The notes: generated by a model from the sequence alone, not told the origin. Positions 16,312 to 26,465 are shown, counted from the stretch's first letter. The stretch: DNA of 64,000 nucleotides from Ruminococcus sp. (GCA_017516465.1 JAFXCR010000030.1:40359-104358), one strand, 5' to 3'. Numbers and translations: made by a program.

Positions 16312-18336
16312 TTATTCAGCGTCTTCTTCAACAGCTGTTTCTTCTGCAATTACTTCCTCAGCAACTGCTTCTTCTTCAACAGCATCCTCATCAGCAGCTT
16401 CTTCTGCATCCTCGATAAGAGCACGCATAGAGATGCTTATTCTATGAGAATCTGCGTCAATGTCGATAATCTTTACGTCAACTTCTTCGCCTACTGTAAG
16501 GAGGTCCTTAACATTTTCAACCTTCTTGTCAGCAATCTGAGAGATGTGGATAAGACCATCAATGCCGTCAATAATCTTAGCAAATGCACCGAAACTTGTG
16601 ATAGAAACGATTGTTGCCTTAACAACATCACCTACATTGTAGTTAGCATTGAAGATTTCCCATGGATTATCCTCAGCCTTCTTGAAGCCGAGAGAAATTC
16701 TGTTGTCCTCACGGCTGAGATCCTTGATGTATACTTCAAGAGTATCACCAACAGCAACAACCTCGCTGGGGTGCTTGATTCTCTTCCATGAAAGCTCAGA
16801 AATGTGAACCATTCCGTCAATTCCACCGAGATCAACAAATGCACCGAAGCTTGTGAGAGACTTTACCTTGCCCACATAAACATCGCCAACGTTTGCAGCA
16901 TCCCAGAACTTAGCCTGAGCTTCTGCCTTCTTAGCGTTCTGAACAGCCTTAATAGAGCCTACTGCTCTCTTCTTGCCCTCAGTCACTTCAATGATTGTGA
17001 ATTCTACCTTCTTCTTAAGAAGCTCGTCCAGCTCTGCTCCTCTGGGGAGACCTGTCTGTGAAGCGGGGATAAAGATTCTTACGCCAAGGTAGTTAAGAGT
17101 AACGCCCTTGTTTACGATGTGCTGAACAACGCCTTCAAGAACAGTACCTTCCTGCTGAGCCTTTACAACAACGTCGTAGCCAGCCTGCTCGTCAACCTTT
17201 CTTTTGGAAAGCTGAGCTGTGCCTTCTGCATCGTTAACCTTGATAACGATGAGTTCGATCTCATCGCCAACCTTAGCGATATCTTCGGGCTTCTTTGAAG
17301 GATCATCTGTAAGATCTTCAAGCTTTACATAACCTGTATGCTTTGTTCCGAGATCAACTGTAATTTCTGCGTTATCAACGCTTACAACAGTTCCCTTAAC
17401 CTTCTCTCCTGTATGTATTTTTTTGAATGACTGATCGAGTGCCTCTGCAAAATCGATTTCTTCATCCTGAGCAGCTGTAATAATTCCGTTTTCTGCCATA
17501 GTGGTTTGTACCTCCTTAATTATATAAGCAGGGGTAGATGCCCCCGCAGTAATGCCGATTTTTTCAGCAACGGGAATCTTCAATGACCGAAGCTCGTCCG
17601 AATTTTCAATATGATACGTTTTACAGTAACGACTGCACACTTCATACAGCTTTACTGTATTTGAGCTGTGTCTGCCGCCAACTACCAGCATGATATCCGA
17701 AGCTTTTGCAAGCTCAGCCGCATCAGACTGTCTTGTATCGGTAGCATTACATATCGTATCGGAAATTTCAATATCCGGATCGTCTTTCGGGATCACGTTT
17801 AAACAATCATCCCATACTACTATATTATACGTTGTTTGTGCCACAATTGCAAGCTTTTTTTTAAGATTTTTGAATTTTTTTTCAAAAAAGTCTTTTAGCT
17901 CAAAATCATCCTTAAAAACAAGGCAATTTTCGTCACAATGCCCAACAATCCCCTGAACCTCAGGATGTGAGGCATCGCCTGCAATAAGAACATAGTATCC
18001 CTGTTTTGTCTTTTCAGCGGCTATTTTGTGTATTCTCGACACGAAAGGACACGTTGCGTCAAGCATTCTGTTTCCTTTTGCAGCAATCTTCTCGTATATT
18101 TCTCTGCCGACTCCGTGAGATCTTATTACTACTGTTTCATCATCTTCAAGCTCGTCCACAGAATCTATAATTCTTGCCCCTTTCGCCTTCATATCATTCA
18201 CTACGTCCTGATTGTGAATAATCGGTCCGAGAGTTGCTACTTTTGTATTCTTTTCAAGCTCGCTGTATACCATTTTTACAGCTCTGTCAACTCCGAAGCA
18301 GAATCCGGCTGACTCTGCAACTGTAACCTTACTCAT
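16312..18336 (-). CDS. ispH: IspH (HMBPP reductase) fused to ribosomal protein S1-like repeats
   Basis: A 674-residue fusion. Residues 1-280 are IspH, the 4Fe-4S enzyme that makes IPP/DMAPP in the last step of the non-mevalonate pathway; its three cluster cysteines are visible (Cys13 in GFCFGV, Cys96 in DATCPF, Cys196 in DTICNATD) with the catalytic HPE near 124-126. Residues about 305-635 hold four S1 RNA-binding repeats (for example SFGAFVDLGGIDGMVHISEL), followed by a Glu/Ala-rich acidic tail. This fusion is known in Clostridia and replaces separate ispH and rpsA genes. The ATG at 18336 follows GGAGG and overlaps the plsC stop by 8 bp; an 18-residue longer frame lacks a ribosome site. Confidence 0.93.
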   Translation of the reverse strand: MSKVTVAESAGFCFGVDRAVKMVYSELEKNTKVATLGPIIHNQDVVNDMKAKGARIIDSVDELEDDETVVIRSHGVGREIYEKIAAKGNRMLDATCPFVSRIHKIAAEKTKQGYYVLIAGDASHPEVQGIVGHCDENCLVFKDDFELKDFFEKKFKNLKKKLAIVAQTTYNIVVWDDCLNVIPKDDPDIEISDTICNATDTRQSDAAELAKASDIMLVVGGRHSSNTVKLYEVCSRYCKTYHIENSDELRSLKIPVAEKIGITAGASTPAYIIKEVQTTMAENGIITAAQDEEIDFAEALDQSFKKIHTGEKVKGTVVSVDNAEITVDLGTKHTGYVKLEDLTDDPSKKPEDIAKVGDEIELIVIKVNDAEGTAQLSKRKVDEQAGYDVVVKAQQEGTVLEGVVQHIVNKGVTLNYLGVRIFIPASQTGLPRGAELDELLKKKVEFTIIEVTEGKKRAVGSIKAVQNAKKAEAQAKFWDAANVGDVYVGKVKSLTSFGAFVDLGGIDGMVHISELSWKRIKHPSEVVAVGDTLEVYIKDLSREDNRISLGFKKAEDNPWEIFNANYNVGDVVKATIVSITSFGAFAKIIDGIDGLIHISQIADKKVENVKDLLTVGEEVDVKIIDIDADSHRISISMRALIEDAEEAADEDAVEEEAVAEEVIAEETAVEEDAE

Positions 18337-18970
18337 TATCTGATCCTCCATCAGAAACAGTTTCTGCCTGTACTTCCGGTTCGCCCTCAACGATACGCTT
18401 GATATCAGCCATGTAGCGCTTCTTCAGCTTTGAAAGCTGTCGGGGATTGGGATTTTCGCATATTTCAACGTATTCTGCCGGATCTATCGGCTCGCCGTAA
18501 ACTACTCTTAATTTTGTACGGAAACGAAGCTTTTCTCCGTAAACAATACCTACCGGAATAATCTGACATCCTGATTTTGCCGCAATAAGAGCAGCTCCGC
18601 TATGACCTCTGCCAACCTTTCCGTCCTTGGAACGTGTTCCTTCCGGAAAAATCATAAGACTTCTCTTGTTGTTCAGCTTTTCAACAGCAGTATCTATTAC
18701 CGCTGTATCGCCTTTTCCTCTTGCCACAGGGAAGGCTCCCAGTGATTTTATGAGAAATGCAAAAGCCTTGTTTTCAAAAAGTTCCTCTTTAGCCATAAAC
18801 GAGATTTTTCCACGGGATCCGGCACCTACAAGCGGAGGATCTGCATAGCTTCGGTGATTGGAAGCATATATCACAGATTTTTTCTTGGGAATGTTCTTTC
18901 TGCCTACATATCGCAGACTGTACGCAATGTGCATATAAAGCCAGACAAGAAATCTGCAGAAATAATACAT
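18329..18970 (-). CDS. plsC: 1-acyl-glycerol-3-phosphate acyltransferase (PlsC)
   Basis: A 213-residue LPLAT-family enzyme that acylates lysophosphatidic acid in phospholipid synthesis at the inner membrane face. The catalytic NHRSYAD (H-x4-D) and the FPEGTRSKDG acceptor motif are both present, with a hydrophobic N-terminus. The ATG at 18970 shares its A with the cmk stop (TGATG) and has AGGTGAG ahead; a TTG one codon earlier is possible. It sits in the conserved clostridial cmk-plsC-ispH order. Confidence 0.9.
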   Translation of the reverse strand: MYYFCRFLVWLYMHIAYSLRYVGRKNIPKKKSVIYASNHRSYADPPLVGAGSRGKISFMAKEELFENKAFAFLIKSLGAFPVARGKGDTAVIDTAVEKLNNKRSLMIFPEGTRSKDGKVGRGHSGAALIAAKSGCQIIPVGIVYGEKLRFRTKLRVVYGEPIDPAEYVEICENPNPRQLSKLKKRYMADIKRIVEGEPEVQAETVSDGGSDNE

Positions 18971-19641
18971 CAAATCTCACCTGCCGTTCTTTCATTAATT
19001 ATTCTTACTATTTCGTCAGCAGACTGTTCAAGGTTGAGTTCTGTTGTATCTACAAGAATTGCATCCTCTGCCTGTCTGAGCGGTGATGTTTCACGGTTCA
19101 TATCCTGATAATCACGCTGGATTATATCCTTGAGGATTTCCTCATACGGCGGACAGTCAGGCTTTACAGAAAGCTCTTTGTAGCGTCTGTTTGCACGTTC
19201 CTCAGCGGAAGCAGTCAGGAATATCTTCACTTCCGCATCAGGAAGCACAACTGTTCCAATGTCTCTTCCGTCCATTATCACGTTGTTTTCCTGTGCTATC
19301 TTCTTCTGAGTCTCAAAAAGATACGCTCTTACAGCCGGTATAGCCGATGTTCTTGATGCCGCCATGGATATTTCCGGTGTTCTGATAAGATCAGAAACAT
19401 CCCTATCTCCAACGAATACCCTCTGAGCTCCGTCAATGAACTTCAGCGAAATATCAGCATTCTCAAGCGATTTTTCTATTTCCTCATCGGAAATATTATT
19501 TTCTGTGATATACAACGCCGCTGCACGGTAAAGTGCTCCTGTATCAACATAAATATATCCGAGCTTCGCAGAAACCATTTTTGCGATAATACTTTTTCCT
19601 GCACCGGCAGGACCGTCAATTGCGATATTGATTGTTTTCAT
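18970..19641 (-). CDS. cmk: Cytidylate kinase
   Basis: A 223-residue (d)CMP kinase of the pyrimidine salvage and phospholipid-precursor pathway. The P-loop GPAGAGKS (9-16), the YVDTGALYRA substrate segment and the DGRDIGTVVLPDA motif are all as in the family, and the length is typical. It is stop-start coupled to plsC. Ribosome site GGAG, start ATG. Confidence 0.95.
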   Translation of the reverse strand: MKTINIAIDGPAGAGKSIIAKMVSAKLGYIYVDTGALYRAAALYITENNISDEEIEKSLENADISLKFIDGAQRVFVGDRDVSDLIRTPEISMAASRTSAIPAVRAYLFETQKKIAQENNVIMDGRDIGTVVLPDAEVKIFLTASAEERANRRYKELSVKPDCPPYEEILKDIIQRDYQDMNRETSPLRQAEDAILVDTTELNLEQSADEIVRIINERTAGEI

Positions 19642-19675
19642 AATCTTCTCCTTGATTTAATATAAAGTACAGCCA

Positions 19676-20893
19676 TTACATATACATAGCTGCCGAATAA
19701 GCAGTAGAAAACGCGATCTGTAAGTTGAAGCCTCCCGTATAAGCGTCAACATCTATAACCTCTCCGGCAAAGAATAATCCGGAAACCAGCTTTGATTCCA
19801 TAGTTTTAGGATTAATCTCCCTGACAGAAACTCCGCCGCTTGTGATTATTGCTTCATCAACCGGACGGAATGCAGAAATTCTCACAGGAAAATCCTTGAT
19901 AAGCTCACCAAGCTTACGACGCTGCTCTCTGGTGATGCCATTCACCTTCTGTTCTGCCGGAATTCCCGAAAGCCTTACCACAACAGGAATCAGCTTTGCC
20001 GGCAGAAGTTTTCTTATGCCGTTTGCGAAATCACGGTTGAGATTCTCGCTGAAATCACGCTGAATACGCATATCAAGCTGTTCTGCGGTAAGTCCGGGTT
20101 TAAGGTCGATTTTCAGTGTATAGCGATTCGGCTGCATATCACGGATATGCGAGCTTGCACTCAGAACAAGCGGACCTGATACACCAAAGTGAGTGAAAAG
20201 CATTTCTCCGAGTTCGCTGTAAATCAGCTTTTCACGGTCGAAAAGCTTCAGCGTAACATTTCTCAGAGAAAGTCCCATCATCTCGGCACAGTATTTGTCG
20301 GGAGACACAAGCGGAACAAGACTCGGCTTTATATCGGTAATCATATGTCCTGCCGACTCAGCAAGCAGATATCCGTCACCATTGGAACCGGTATTCGGAT
20401 ACGATTTCCCTCCGCAGGCAATAAGTACTGATTCTGAACGGAATTCCTCTTTTCCTGCAATTACACCGCAGCATTTTCCGTCCTCGATGACAAGTCCTGA
20501 AACACGCTTATGTATAAGTTTTACGCCGAGCTTTTTCATTTCACGGTCAAGAGCGTCAGCGACATCATCTGCTTTGTCGCTTACCGGAAATACTCTGTTT
20601 CCACGCTCTGTTTTGAGAGGTACCCCAAGCTCCTCGAAGAAAGCCATTGTCTCCTCTGCACAGAAACTCGAATATGAGCTGTACAGAAAACGTGGATTTA
20701 CAGGGATATTCTTCATGTGTTCCTCCATAGAGGAATTATTTGTAACGTTACATCTTCCCTTGCCAGTGATACGAAGCTTTCGTCCGATACGTTCATTTTT
20801 TTCAAAAACGATAACGGATTTCCCGAATCTTGCCGCATGAACAGCAGCCATACATCCGGCAGCTCCTCCGCCGATAATTATTACATCAGTCAT
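19676..20893 (-). CDS. HI0933/BaiN-family FAD-dependent oxidoreductase
   Basis: A 405-residue flavoprotein of the HI0933 (aminoacetone oxidase-like, BaiN-related) family. The N-terminal dinucleotide motif VIIIGGGAAGCMAA, the ERIGRKLRITGKGRCNVTN signature and the C-terminal GLFFAGEVIDVDAYTGGFN FAD motif are present. Family members differ in substrate and most are uncharacterised, so the reaction is unknown. The ATG at 20893 gives MTDV and overlaps the DUF3006 stop by 8 bp; a TTG three codons earlier is a weaker choice. Confidence 0.88.
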   Translation of the reverse strand: MTDVIIIGGGAAGCMAAVHAARFGKSVIVFEKNERIGRKLRITGKGRCNVTNNSSMEEHMKNIPVNPRFLYSSYSSFCAEETMAFFEELGVPLKTERGNRVFPVSDKADDVADALDREMKKLGVKLIHKRVSGLVIEDGKCCGVIAGKEEFRSESVLIACGGKSYPNTGSNGDGYLLAESAGHMITDIKPSLVPLVSPDKYCAEMMGLSLRNVTLKLFDREKLIYSELGEMLFTHFGVSGPLVLSASSHIRDMQPNRYTLKIDLKPGLTAEQLDMRIQRDFSENLNRDFANGIRKLLPAKLIPVVVRLSGIPAEQKVNGITREQRRKLGELIKDFPVRISAFRPVDEAIITSGGVSVREINPKTMESKLVSGLFFAGEVIDVDAYTGGFNLQIAFSTAYSAAMYM

Positions 20894-21101
20894 TTCTGTC
20901 AATCAGTCTGCGGAATTTTTCAGCCGCAGCTCTCCGCCTTTCTTCTGTTGCGCAGTGATCCACAAAATATCCGCAGCCTTCCTTGATAAGAACATCGCCT
21001 TCCTTGGCATATTCCGGAAGATAGCAGCGCATAACAGTTTCCATTCCGTCCTCTGTTTCAAGAACAGCCGTTTCATTTTCAAAACGGTCTATAATTATCA
21101 T
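20886..21101 (-). CDS. DUF3006 small protein
   Basis: A 71-residue protein matching DUF3006: an N-terminal beta-rich IIDRFENETAVLE-type strand pair, then LPEYAKEGDVL, and a basic helical tail. It lies 4 bp from the MBL-fold hydrolase, the usual partner of this family in Firmicutes, which hints at a joint but unknown role. Confidence 0.82.
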   Translation of the reverse strand: MIIIDRFENETAVLETEDGMETVMRCYLPEYAKEGDVLIKEGCGYFVDHCATEERRRAAAEKFRRLIDRND

Positions 21102-21105
21102 TAAA

Positions 21106-22119
21106 TCAGTCCTTTTCCGTATTTATTTCTAATTCCTTGCCGTCCGATACAAATGTGACTGTACCGTTCAGGTCTGTACGATAAATTTCATTAGTATACT
21201 TTGATATTTCTTTAAGTGCCTTTTTATTAGGATGACCATAGGAATTTCCCACTCCGCATGAAATCACCGCATAATCAGGAGATATCGCCTTCATGAATTC
21301 CGTACAGCTTGAAGTCTCGCTGCCGTGATGACCTGCTTTATACACATCAGCATGACGGAGCTTTCCGGAATCTGCCATTTCCTTTTCCGCAAGAGCTTCT
21401 GCATCTCCGGTGAAAATAAATGTATTCTCGCCATGAGTCAGGAATAATCCCACAGAATAATTATTGACATTCTCGTAGCTTTTGCTGCACGGAGCAATTA
21501 TTTCTATCTGAGCATCACCAAGCCGAATGAAATTCCCGACCTTTGCCTCCGTCAGCGTAACATCCTTTGAATCACACGAATCAAGAAATTTTTCATAATA
21601 TCTTGTGGTGGGAAAATCTTTATCGTCAAGGTGCGGAATTATTACCTGTCCGACCTTGAATTTATCAATTATCTTGTACATTCCGCCCATGTGATCAGAA
21701 TGAGGATGAGTTGTCACGATATAATCAAGCTTTTCAACGCTTTTTTCGTTAAGAAAGTGTATTACTCCGTCTGTTTCTTCTGATTCACCACAGTCGATGA
21801 GCATATTTTCCCCTCCGGCACTCAGGAATATTGAATCTCCCTGTCCCACGTCAAGGTAACATACAGTCAATTTATCCTCCGGCAGCGGAGTATTTTCCTT
21901 CCGGCATTTAGCAGCGATAAAAGTAATTATCAGTACCAGTACAACGACCGGAATTATGATTTTCAGCATTTTCAGCCTTTTTTTCTTCGGTTTTTTCCGG
22001 AGTTGTTTTTTAAGCTCCTTGAGGAGTTCCTTTTCCCCTGCTGTGAGCTGGACTTTTCCGTCCGGCGATACTGTGAATTTGCTTGTGCTTTTGACTTTGC
22101 CTTTGCGTTTCCGTGCCAT
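21106..22119 (-). CDS. ComEC/Rec2-like metallo-beta-lactamase-fold hydrolase, membrane-anchored
   Basis: A 337-residue protein with a strongly basic N-terminal tail (1-50), one membrane segment (about 51-67), and a metallo-beta-lactamase domain from residue 75: LDVGQGDS, TTHPHSDHMGG (zinc ligands), FTGDAEALAE and GHHGSETSS. This is the stand-alone version of the C-terminal domain of ComEC and is probably extracellular, acting on phosphodiesters. GGGAGGTGA gives a very strong ribosome site for the start at 22119 even though it lies inside ygiQ. Confidence 0.88.
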   Translation of the reverse strand: MARKRKGKVKSTSKFTVSPDGKVQLTAGEKELLKELKKQLRKKPKKKRLKMLKIIIPVVVLVLIITFIAAKCRKENTPLPEDKLTVCYLDVGQGDSIFLSAGGENMLIDCGESEETDGVIHFLNEKSVEKLDYIVTTHPHSDHMGGMYKIIDKFKVGQVIIPHLDDKDFPTTRYYEKFLDSCDSKDVTLTEAKVGNFIRLGDAQIEIIAPCSKSYENVNNYSVGLFLTHGENTFIFTGDAEALAEKEMADSGKLRHADVYKAGHHGSETSSCTEFMKAISPDYAVISCGVGNSYGHPNKKALKEISKYTNEIYRTDLNGTVTFVSDGKELEINTEKD

Positions 22120-23936
22120 TTGCCGTCACCTCCCTTGCGTCCAGGAATATCCTCCACCAGACATTTAGGTGAAGTACCGATAAGATCACGTCTGCCGGCA
22201 GTTTTCAGGGCTTCAAGTACAATTTCCTTGTTCTGTGGAAGAAAATATTGCAGCAATGCTCTCTGCATAGCCTTTTCTTTCGGAGTACGGGGCACATATA
22301 CTTCCTTCATGGTGTAGGGATCAATTCCCGTATAGAACATACACGTTGATATAGTTCCCGGTGTGGGATAGAAATCCTGCACCTGTTCTGGACGAATTTT
22401 GTTTTCCTTAAGAAACAGTGCAAGTTCGATTGCTTCTTTAAGGGTACTTCCCGGATGCGATGACATCAGATACGGAACAAGATACTGTTCCTTACCAATT
22501 CCCTTTGTTATTTCGTAAAAACGCTTCTGAAACGCCTTGTAAGCCTCTATATGCGGTTTTCCCATTTTATCGAGAACCGCCGCAGAACAGTGTTCCGGTG
22601 CAACTTTAAGCTGACCGCTGACGTGATGCTTTATGAGTTCACGCATGAATTCGTCATTTTCGTCCTGCATAAGGTAGTCATAACGTATTCCCGAGCGTAT
22701 GAATACTCTTTTTATTCCCTTTATCTTTCGGATTTTCCTGAGCATTGTAAGATAATCTCTATGATCCGCCTTAAGTGCAGGACAAGGAGTAGGAGCAAGA
22801 CATTTCTTTCCCATACAGAGTCCCTGACTCAGCTGCTTTTCACACGATGTATGACGAAAATTCGCAGTAGGTCCGCCGACATCGTGGATATATCCCTTGA
22901 AATCAGGCATTTTTGTTATACGTTCTGCTTCCTCAAGAACCGATTTTTCGCTCCGGCAGGTAATACGTCTGCCCTGATGAAGTGCTATGGAGCAGAAATT
23001 ACAGTACCCGAAGCATCCGCGGTTATGCGTAATTGAGAAACGCACCTCCTCTATACCGGGAACACCACCCTGTGCATCGTACGACGGATGTACTGCCCTC
23101 GTATAAGGCAGGCTGTATATGTAATCAAGCTCCTCTGTTGTAAGGCTCAGTGCCGGCGGATTCTGCACAAGCATCATTTTTCCGCATCGCTGCACTATCG
23201 TTTTTCCATAAACCTCATCCTGCCAGTCGTACTGAATTTTAGTAGCCTTGGCATACTCAGCCTTATTTTCGCTCACCTGTTCAAATGAGGGACACTGTGC
23301 GGCTCCGATTGGAGTATTCACTGGCTCCGTCATGTAGCACGTTCCTCGTATATCATGGATATCAGTAATTTTTTCGCCATTGGCAAGACGTGTACAAAGC
23401 TCCCTGATCTGATGCTCGCCCATACCGTACATCAGCAGATCGGCACCGCTGTCCGGAAGAATTGACGTGCGGACAGCGTTATCCCAGTAATCGTAATGAG
23501 CAAAACGCCGCAGCGAAGCTTCAAGTCCACCTATTGCTATCGGAACATCTCCGTAAATCTCCCTCAGTTTTCTGCAATACACAATAACGGCACGGTCAGG
23601 ACGCTTTCCGGCTTTTCCTCCGGCAGAATACGCGTCATCAGAACGCTTTCTCTTTGCGGCTGTATAATGTGCAACCATGGAATCAATATTTCCCGATGTC
23701 ACAAGAAAGGCATATTTCGGAGCACCAAACCGTGTGAAATCACGGCTGCTGTTCCAATCCGGCTGAGCGATAATTCCCACTGTAAAACCCATAGCTTCAA
23801 TCAGCCTTGTTACGATTGCCGCCCCGAAGCTCGGATGATCAACATACGCATCACCCGTTATAAATATAAAATCAAACTGTTCAACACCCAGCTCGTCCAT
23901 TTCCTGTCTCGTCATAGGAAGAAATCCTTCGTACAT
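21972..23936 (-). CDS. ygiQ: YgiQ-family radical SAM protein
   Basis: A 654-residue radical SAM protein. The cluster motif CFGYCNFC (Cys308, 312, 315) follows the N-terminal domain with GGLEASLRRFAHYDYWD typical of YgiQ. Biochemical role is not established for the family. The last 60 or so residues are a Lys/Arg/Ser/Asn-rich tail that overlaps the MBL-hydrolase gene by 148 bp in another frame. Start ATG with a GGGGGG ribosome site, 17 bp after ftsK. Confidence 0.9.
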   Translation of the reverse strand: MYEGFLPMTRQEMDELGVEQFDFIFITGDAYVDHPSFGAAIVTRLIEAMGFTVGIIAQPDWNSSRDFTRFGAPKYAFLVTSGNIDSMVAHYTAAKRKRSDDAYSAGGKAGKRPDRAVIVYCRKLREIYGDVPIAIGGLEASLRRFAHYDYWDNAVRTSILPDSGADLLMYGMGEHQIRELCTRLANGEKITDIHDIRGTCYMTEPVNTPIGAAQCPSFEQVSENKAEYAKATKIQYDWQDEVYGKTIVQRCGKMMLVQNPPALSLTTEELDYIYSLPYTRAVHPSYDAQGGVPGIEEVRFSITHNRGCFGYCNFCSIALHQGRRITCRSEKSVLEEAERITKMPDFKGYIHDVGGPTANFRHTSCEKQLSQGLCMGKKCLAPTPCPALKADHRDYLTMLRKIRKIKGIKRVFIRSGIRYDYLMQDENDEFMRELIKHHVSGQLKVAPEHCSAAVLDKMGKPHIEAYKAFQKRFYEITKGIGKEQYLVPYLMSSHPGSTLKEAIELALFLKENKIRPEQVQDFYPTPGTISTCMFYTGIDPYTMKEVYVPRTPKEKAMQRALLQYFLPQNKEIVLEALKTAGRRDLIGTSPKCLVEDIPGRKGGDGKWHGNAKAKSKAQANSQYRRTEKSSSQQGKRNSSRSLKNNSGKNRRKKG

Positions 23937-23953
23937 TATATCCCCCCTTATGT

Positions 23954-26437
23954 TTATTGTTCCTGCATTCTGATTCTTCTTTCATCAAACTGCATTTTTG
24001 ACATATATACCTTTCGGGATTTTCCGCCCTCATAAGGTCCGATAACCCCCATTTCCTCCAGCTCATCCATTATTCTTGAAGCTCTTGCATAGCCAAGCTT
24101 AAGCTTCTTCTGGAGAATCGTTGTGGAAATCTGTCCCGTATTTACAGCGATTTCCATAGCACGTTCGACAAAATCACCATCAGTAACGGCAGAAGCACCG
24201 TCTGAGCTGTCCTTATCCGACTTTGTCTGCGGAACATAGCTGTCAACAGCTTCGGTAATAGAAGCGTCGTACTCAGCCTTTACCTGACCGCATATAAATG
24301 ATATAGTCTCTGAGATATCCTTATTTGACGCAAAGCATCCTTGAACTCTTATCGGCTTGTTCATTCCTATGGGCATATAGAGCATATCACCGTTTCCGAG
24401 AAGCTTATCAGCTCCGGCTGTATCAATGATAGTTCTTGAATCCACCTGCGACATAACTGAAAGTGCTATTCTGCTGGGGATATTCGCCTTGATAAGTCCG
24501 GTAATAACATCCGTTGTAGGACGCTGTGTCGCAACTACAAGGTGCATTCCGGCGGCACGTCCCATCTGAGCAAGACGGCAGATTGAATCCTCGACTTCCT
24601 TGTCTGCAACAAGCATCATATCGGCAAGCTCATCGATAAATACAACAATCTGCGGCATTTTTTCAAGACCATCATGCTCGGCGATATTGTTGTATGACTT
24701 GAGATCGTTTGCACCTATTTCCGAGAAAATCGTATATCGCCGCATCATCTCATTTACTGCCCAGTTGAGAGCTCCGGCAGCCTTTTTAGCGTCAATGACA
24801 ATCGGTATGAGAAGATGCGGAATTCCATCAAACACCTTGAATTCAACCATTTTCGGATCAATAAGAATAAGCTTTACTTCATCCGGTCTTGCATTGTAGA
24901 GGATACTCATGATGATAGAGCGTGTACATACCGATTTACCCGAACCTGTTGTTCCTGCAATAATAACATGAGGCATTTTTGTAATGTCACCGAGAACAAT
25001 ATTTCCTGCAATATCTCTTCCGACCGCAAAGGTGAGTTTACTTTCTGAACTGCGAAACTCATTGCTCTGGAGTATTTCACGTAGCGTCACCATATCCTTG
25101 TATGTGTTCGGAACCTCTATTCCCACTACCGCTTTTCCCGGCACCGGAGCTTCTATTCTTACGCCCATAGCCGCAAGATTGAGAGCTATATCATCCTCAA
25201 GTCCCCTGATTCTGGAAACCTTCACGCCTGCACCCGGCTGGATTTCATATCGTGTAATGGACGGTCCTCTGAGGATATCCATTATCTTCACCTCTATTCC
25301 GAAGCTTTTCAAGGTATTCTTGATAATATCTGATTTTTCTCTGAGTTCTATTACTGCTTCTGCACTGTTCGATTTAGCCATCGGAGGTGTAAGCAGTTCT
25401 ACTGAGGGAAGTATGTATATCTGCTCCTTCGGAACGTTTTCTTCTTCAGCATCAGCAGAATCATATCCGGATTCAAGACCAGCAGATGTTCCACCTGCCG
25501 CCCTTGAAATAAGTGCCTCAAGATTCTCATCAGACTCATCAGCATATGTACTTGCAACAGGTGCCGCAGAATTTTCCGTTCTTACTGTCATACTGTCAGT
25601 TGGCAGCGGAATATCCATAATGAAACCGTCATCAGATGTACTCCTTCCGGAAACCTTAGATGAACCACATCTGCTGTCAATAAACCCTATTGCTTCAAGA
25701 TCCTCATCAAACTGAATTTTCTCCTTATCATCGTCAAAATAATCATCCTCAAAAGCGTCCTCAAAATTACCGCCCATAAGCACGTTGATAAGACCTTCAA
25801 TACAGTCTCCCATGAATTTGAACGGCAAAAGAAGAAGCCTGAAAAAATCCATAAGTCCTTTGCCTGTCATAAGCATTCCAAAGACAAAAAACATGATTAT
25901 TGTAACGATCCTTGCACCCATGCCTCCGAATATCGCAAGAAGCGGACCTGCAATCAGAAGGCTCGCAACACCGCCGCCTTTCAGATCTGTGCCGTTTGAA
26001 TAAAGTACGGAAAAATGATTCCAGAAATTTCTGCCAGGAAGCTCGCCAACCGCAAATATCTGCAATGCAGCTGAAAAAAGAAATGCCATTGCAATTCCCC
26101 AGAAGGCTCTGCCTGTAACCTTTCTCTGACTCTTTTCAGCACCTATCTGGATAGCTGTAAATATTAGCGTTATCGGAACAAAGATAACTGCCGCCCCGAA
26201 AAGACCCAACAGCATATTATGTATTTTACGCCAGCCTGCTGTTCCCTTTATAAGCACCATAAATGCGATAAGTATTCCAGTTGCAAAAAGAACTACCGAC
26301 CAGAACTGATTCTGATCATTTTCTATTGTCCTTTTTTGAGTTTCATTTTTTTCTTTCACCGTTTCAACGGGTTTTGAAATCTCTGGTTTTCTCTGCCGGG
26401 AAGCTGTTCTGGTGCCATTCTTTTTTTGTTCTGCCAT
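23954..26437 (-). CDS. ftsK: FtsK/SpoIIIE-family DNA translocase
   Basis: An 827-residue septal DNA pump. Four hydrophobic segments lie in the first 210 residues, followed by an acidic linker, the motor domain with Walker A GTTGSGKS and Walker B VVFIDELADMM, and a C-terminal winged-helix gamma domain (ARASRIMDELEEMGVIGPYE) that reads chromosome orientation sequences. It drives chromosome segregation at division or sporulation. The ATG at 26437 follows ACGGAG; an upstream in-frame extension of 44 residues runs through two hairpins and is rejected. The tepA neighbour is the same as in Bacillus spoIIIE loci. Confidence 0.93.
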   Translation of the reverse strand: MAEQKKNGTRTASRQRKPEISKPVETVKEKNETQKRTIENDQNQFWSVVLFATGILIAFMVLIKGTAGWRKIHNMLLGLFGAAVIFVPITLIFTAIQIGAEKSQRKVTGRAFWGIAMAFLFSAALQIFAVGELPGRNFWNHFSVLYSNGTDLKGGGVASLLIAGPLLAIFGGMGARIVTIIMFFVFGMLMTGKGLMDFFRLLLLPFKFMGDCIEGLINVLMGGNFEDAFEDDYFDDDKEKIQFDEDLEAIGFIDSRCGSSKVSGRSTSDDGFIMDIPLPTDSMTVRTENSAAPVASTYADESDENLEALISRAAGGTSAGLESGYDSADAEEENVPKEQIYILPSVELLTPPMAKSNSAEAVIELREKSDIIKNTLKSFGIEVKIMDILRGPSITRYEIQPGAGVKVSRIRGLEDDIALNLAAMGVRIEAPVPGKAVVGIEVPNTYKDMVTLREILQSNEFRSSESKLTFAVGRDIAGNIVLGDITKMPHVIIAGTTGSGKSVCTRSIIMSILYNARPDEVKLILIDPKMVEFKVFDGIPHLLIPIVIDAKKAAGALNWAVNEMMRRYTIFSEIGANDLKSYNNIAEHDGLEKMPQIVVFIDELADMMLVADKEVEDSICRLAQMGRAAGMHLVVATQRPTTDVITGLIKANIPSRIALSVMSQVDSRTIIDTAGADKLLGNGDMLYMPIGMNKPIRVQGCFASNKDISETISFICGQVKAEYDASITEAVDSYVPQTKSDKDSSDGASAVTDGDFVERAMEIAVNTGQISTTILQKKLKLGYARASRIMDELEEMGVIGPYEGGKSRKVYMSKMQFDERRIRMQEQ

Positions 26438-26465
26438 TTTTTCTCCGTAAATCCTTTCTTTTTCA

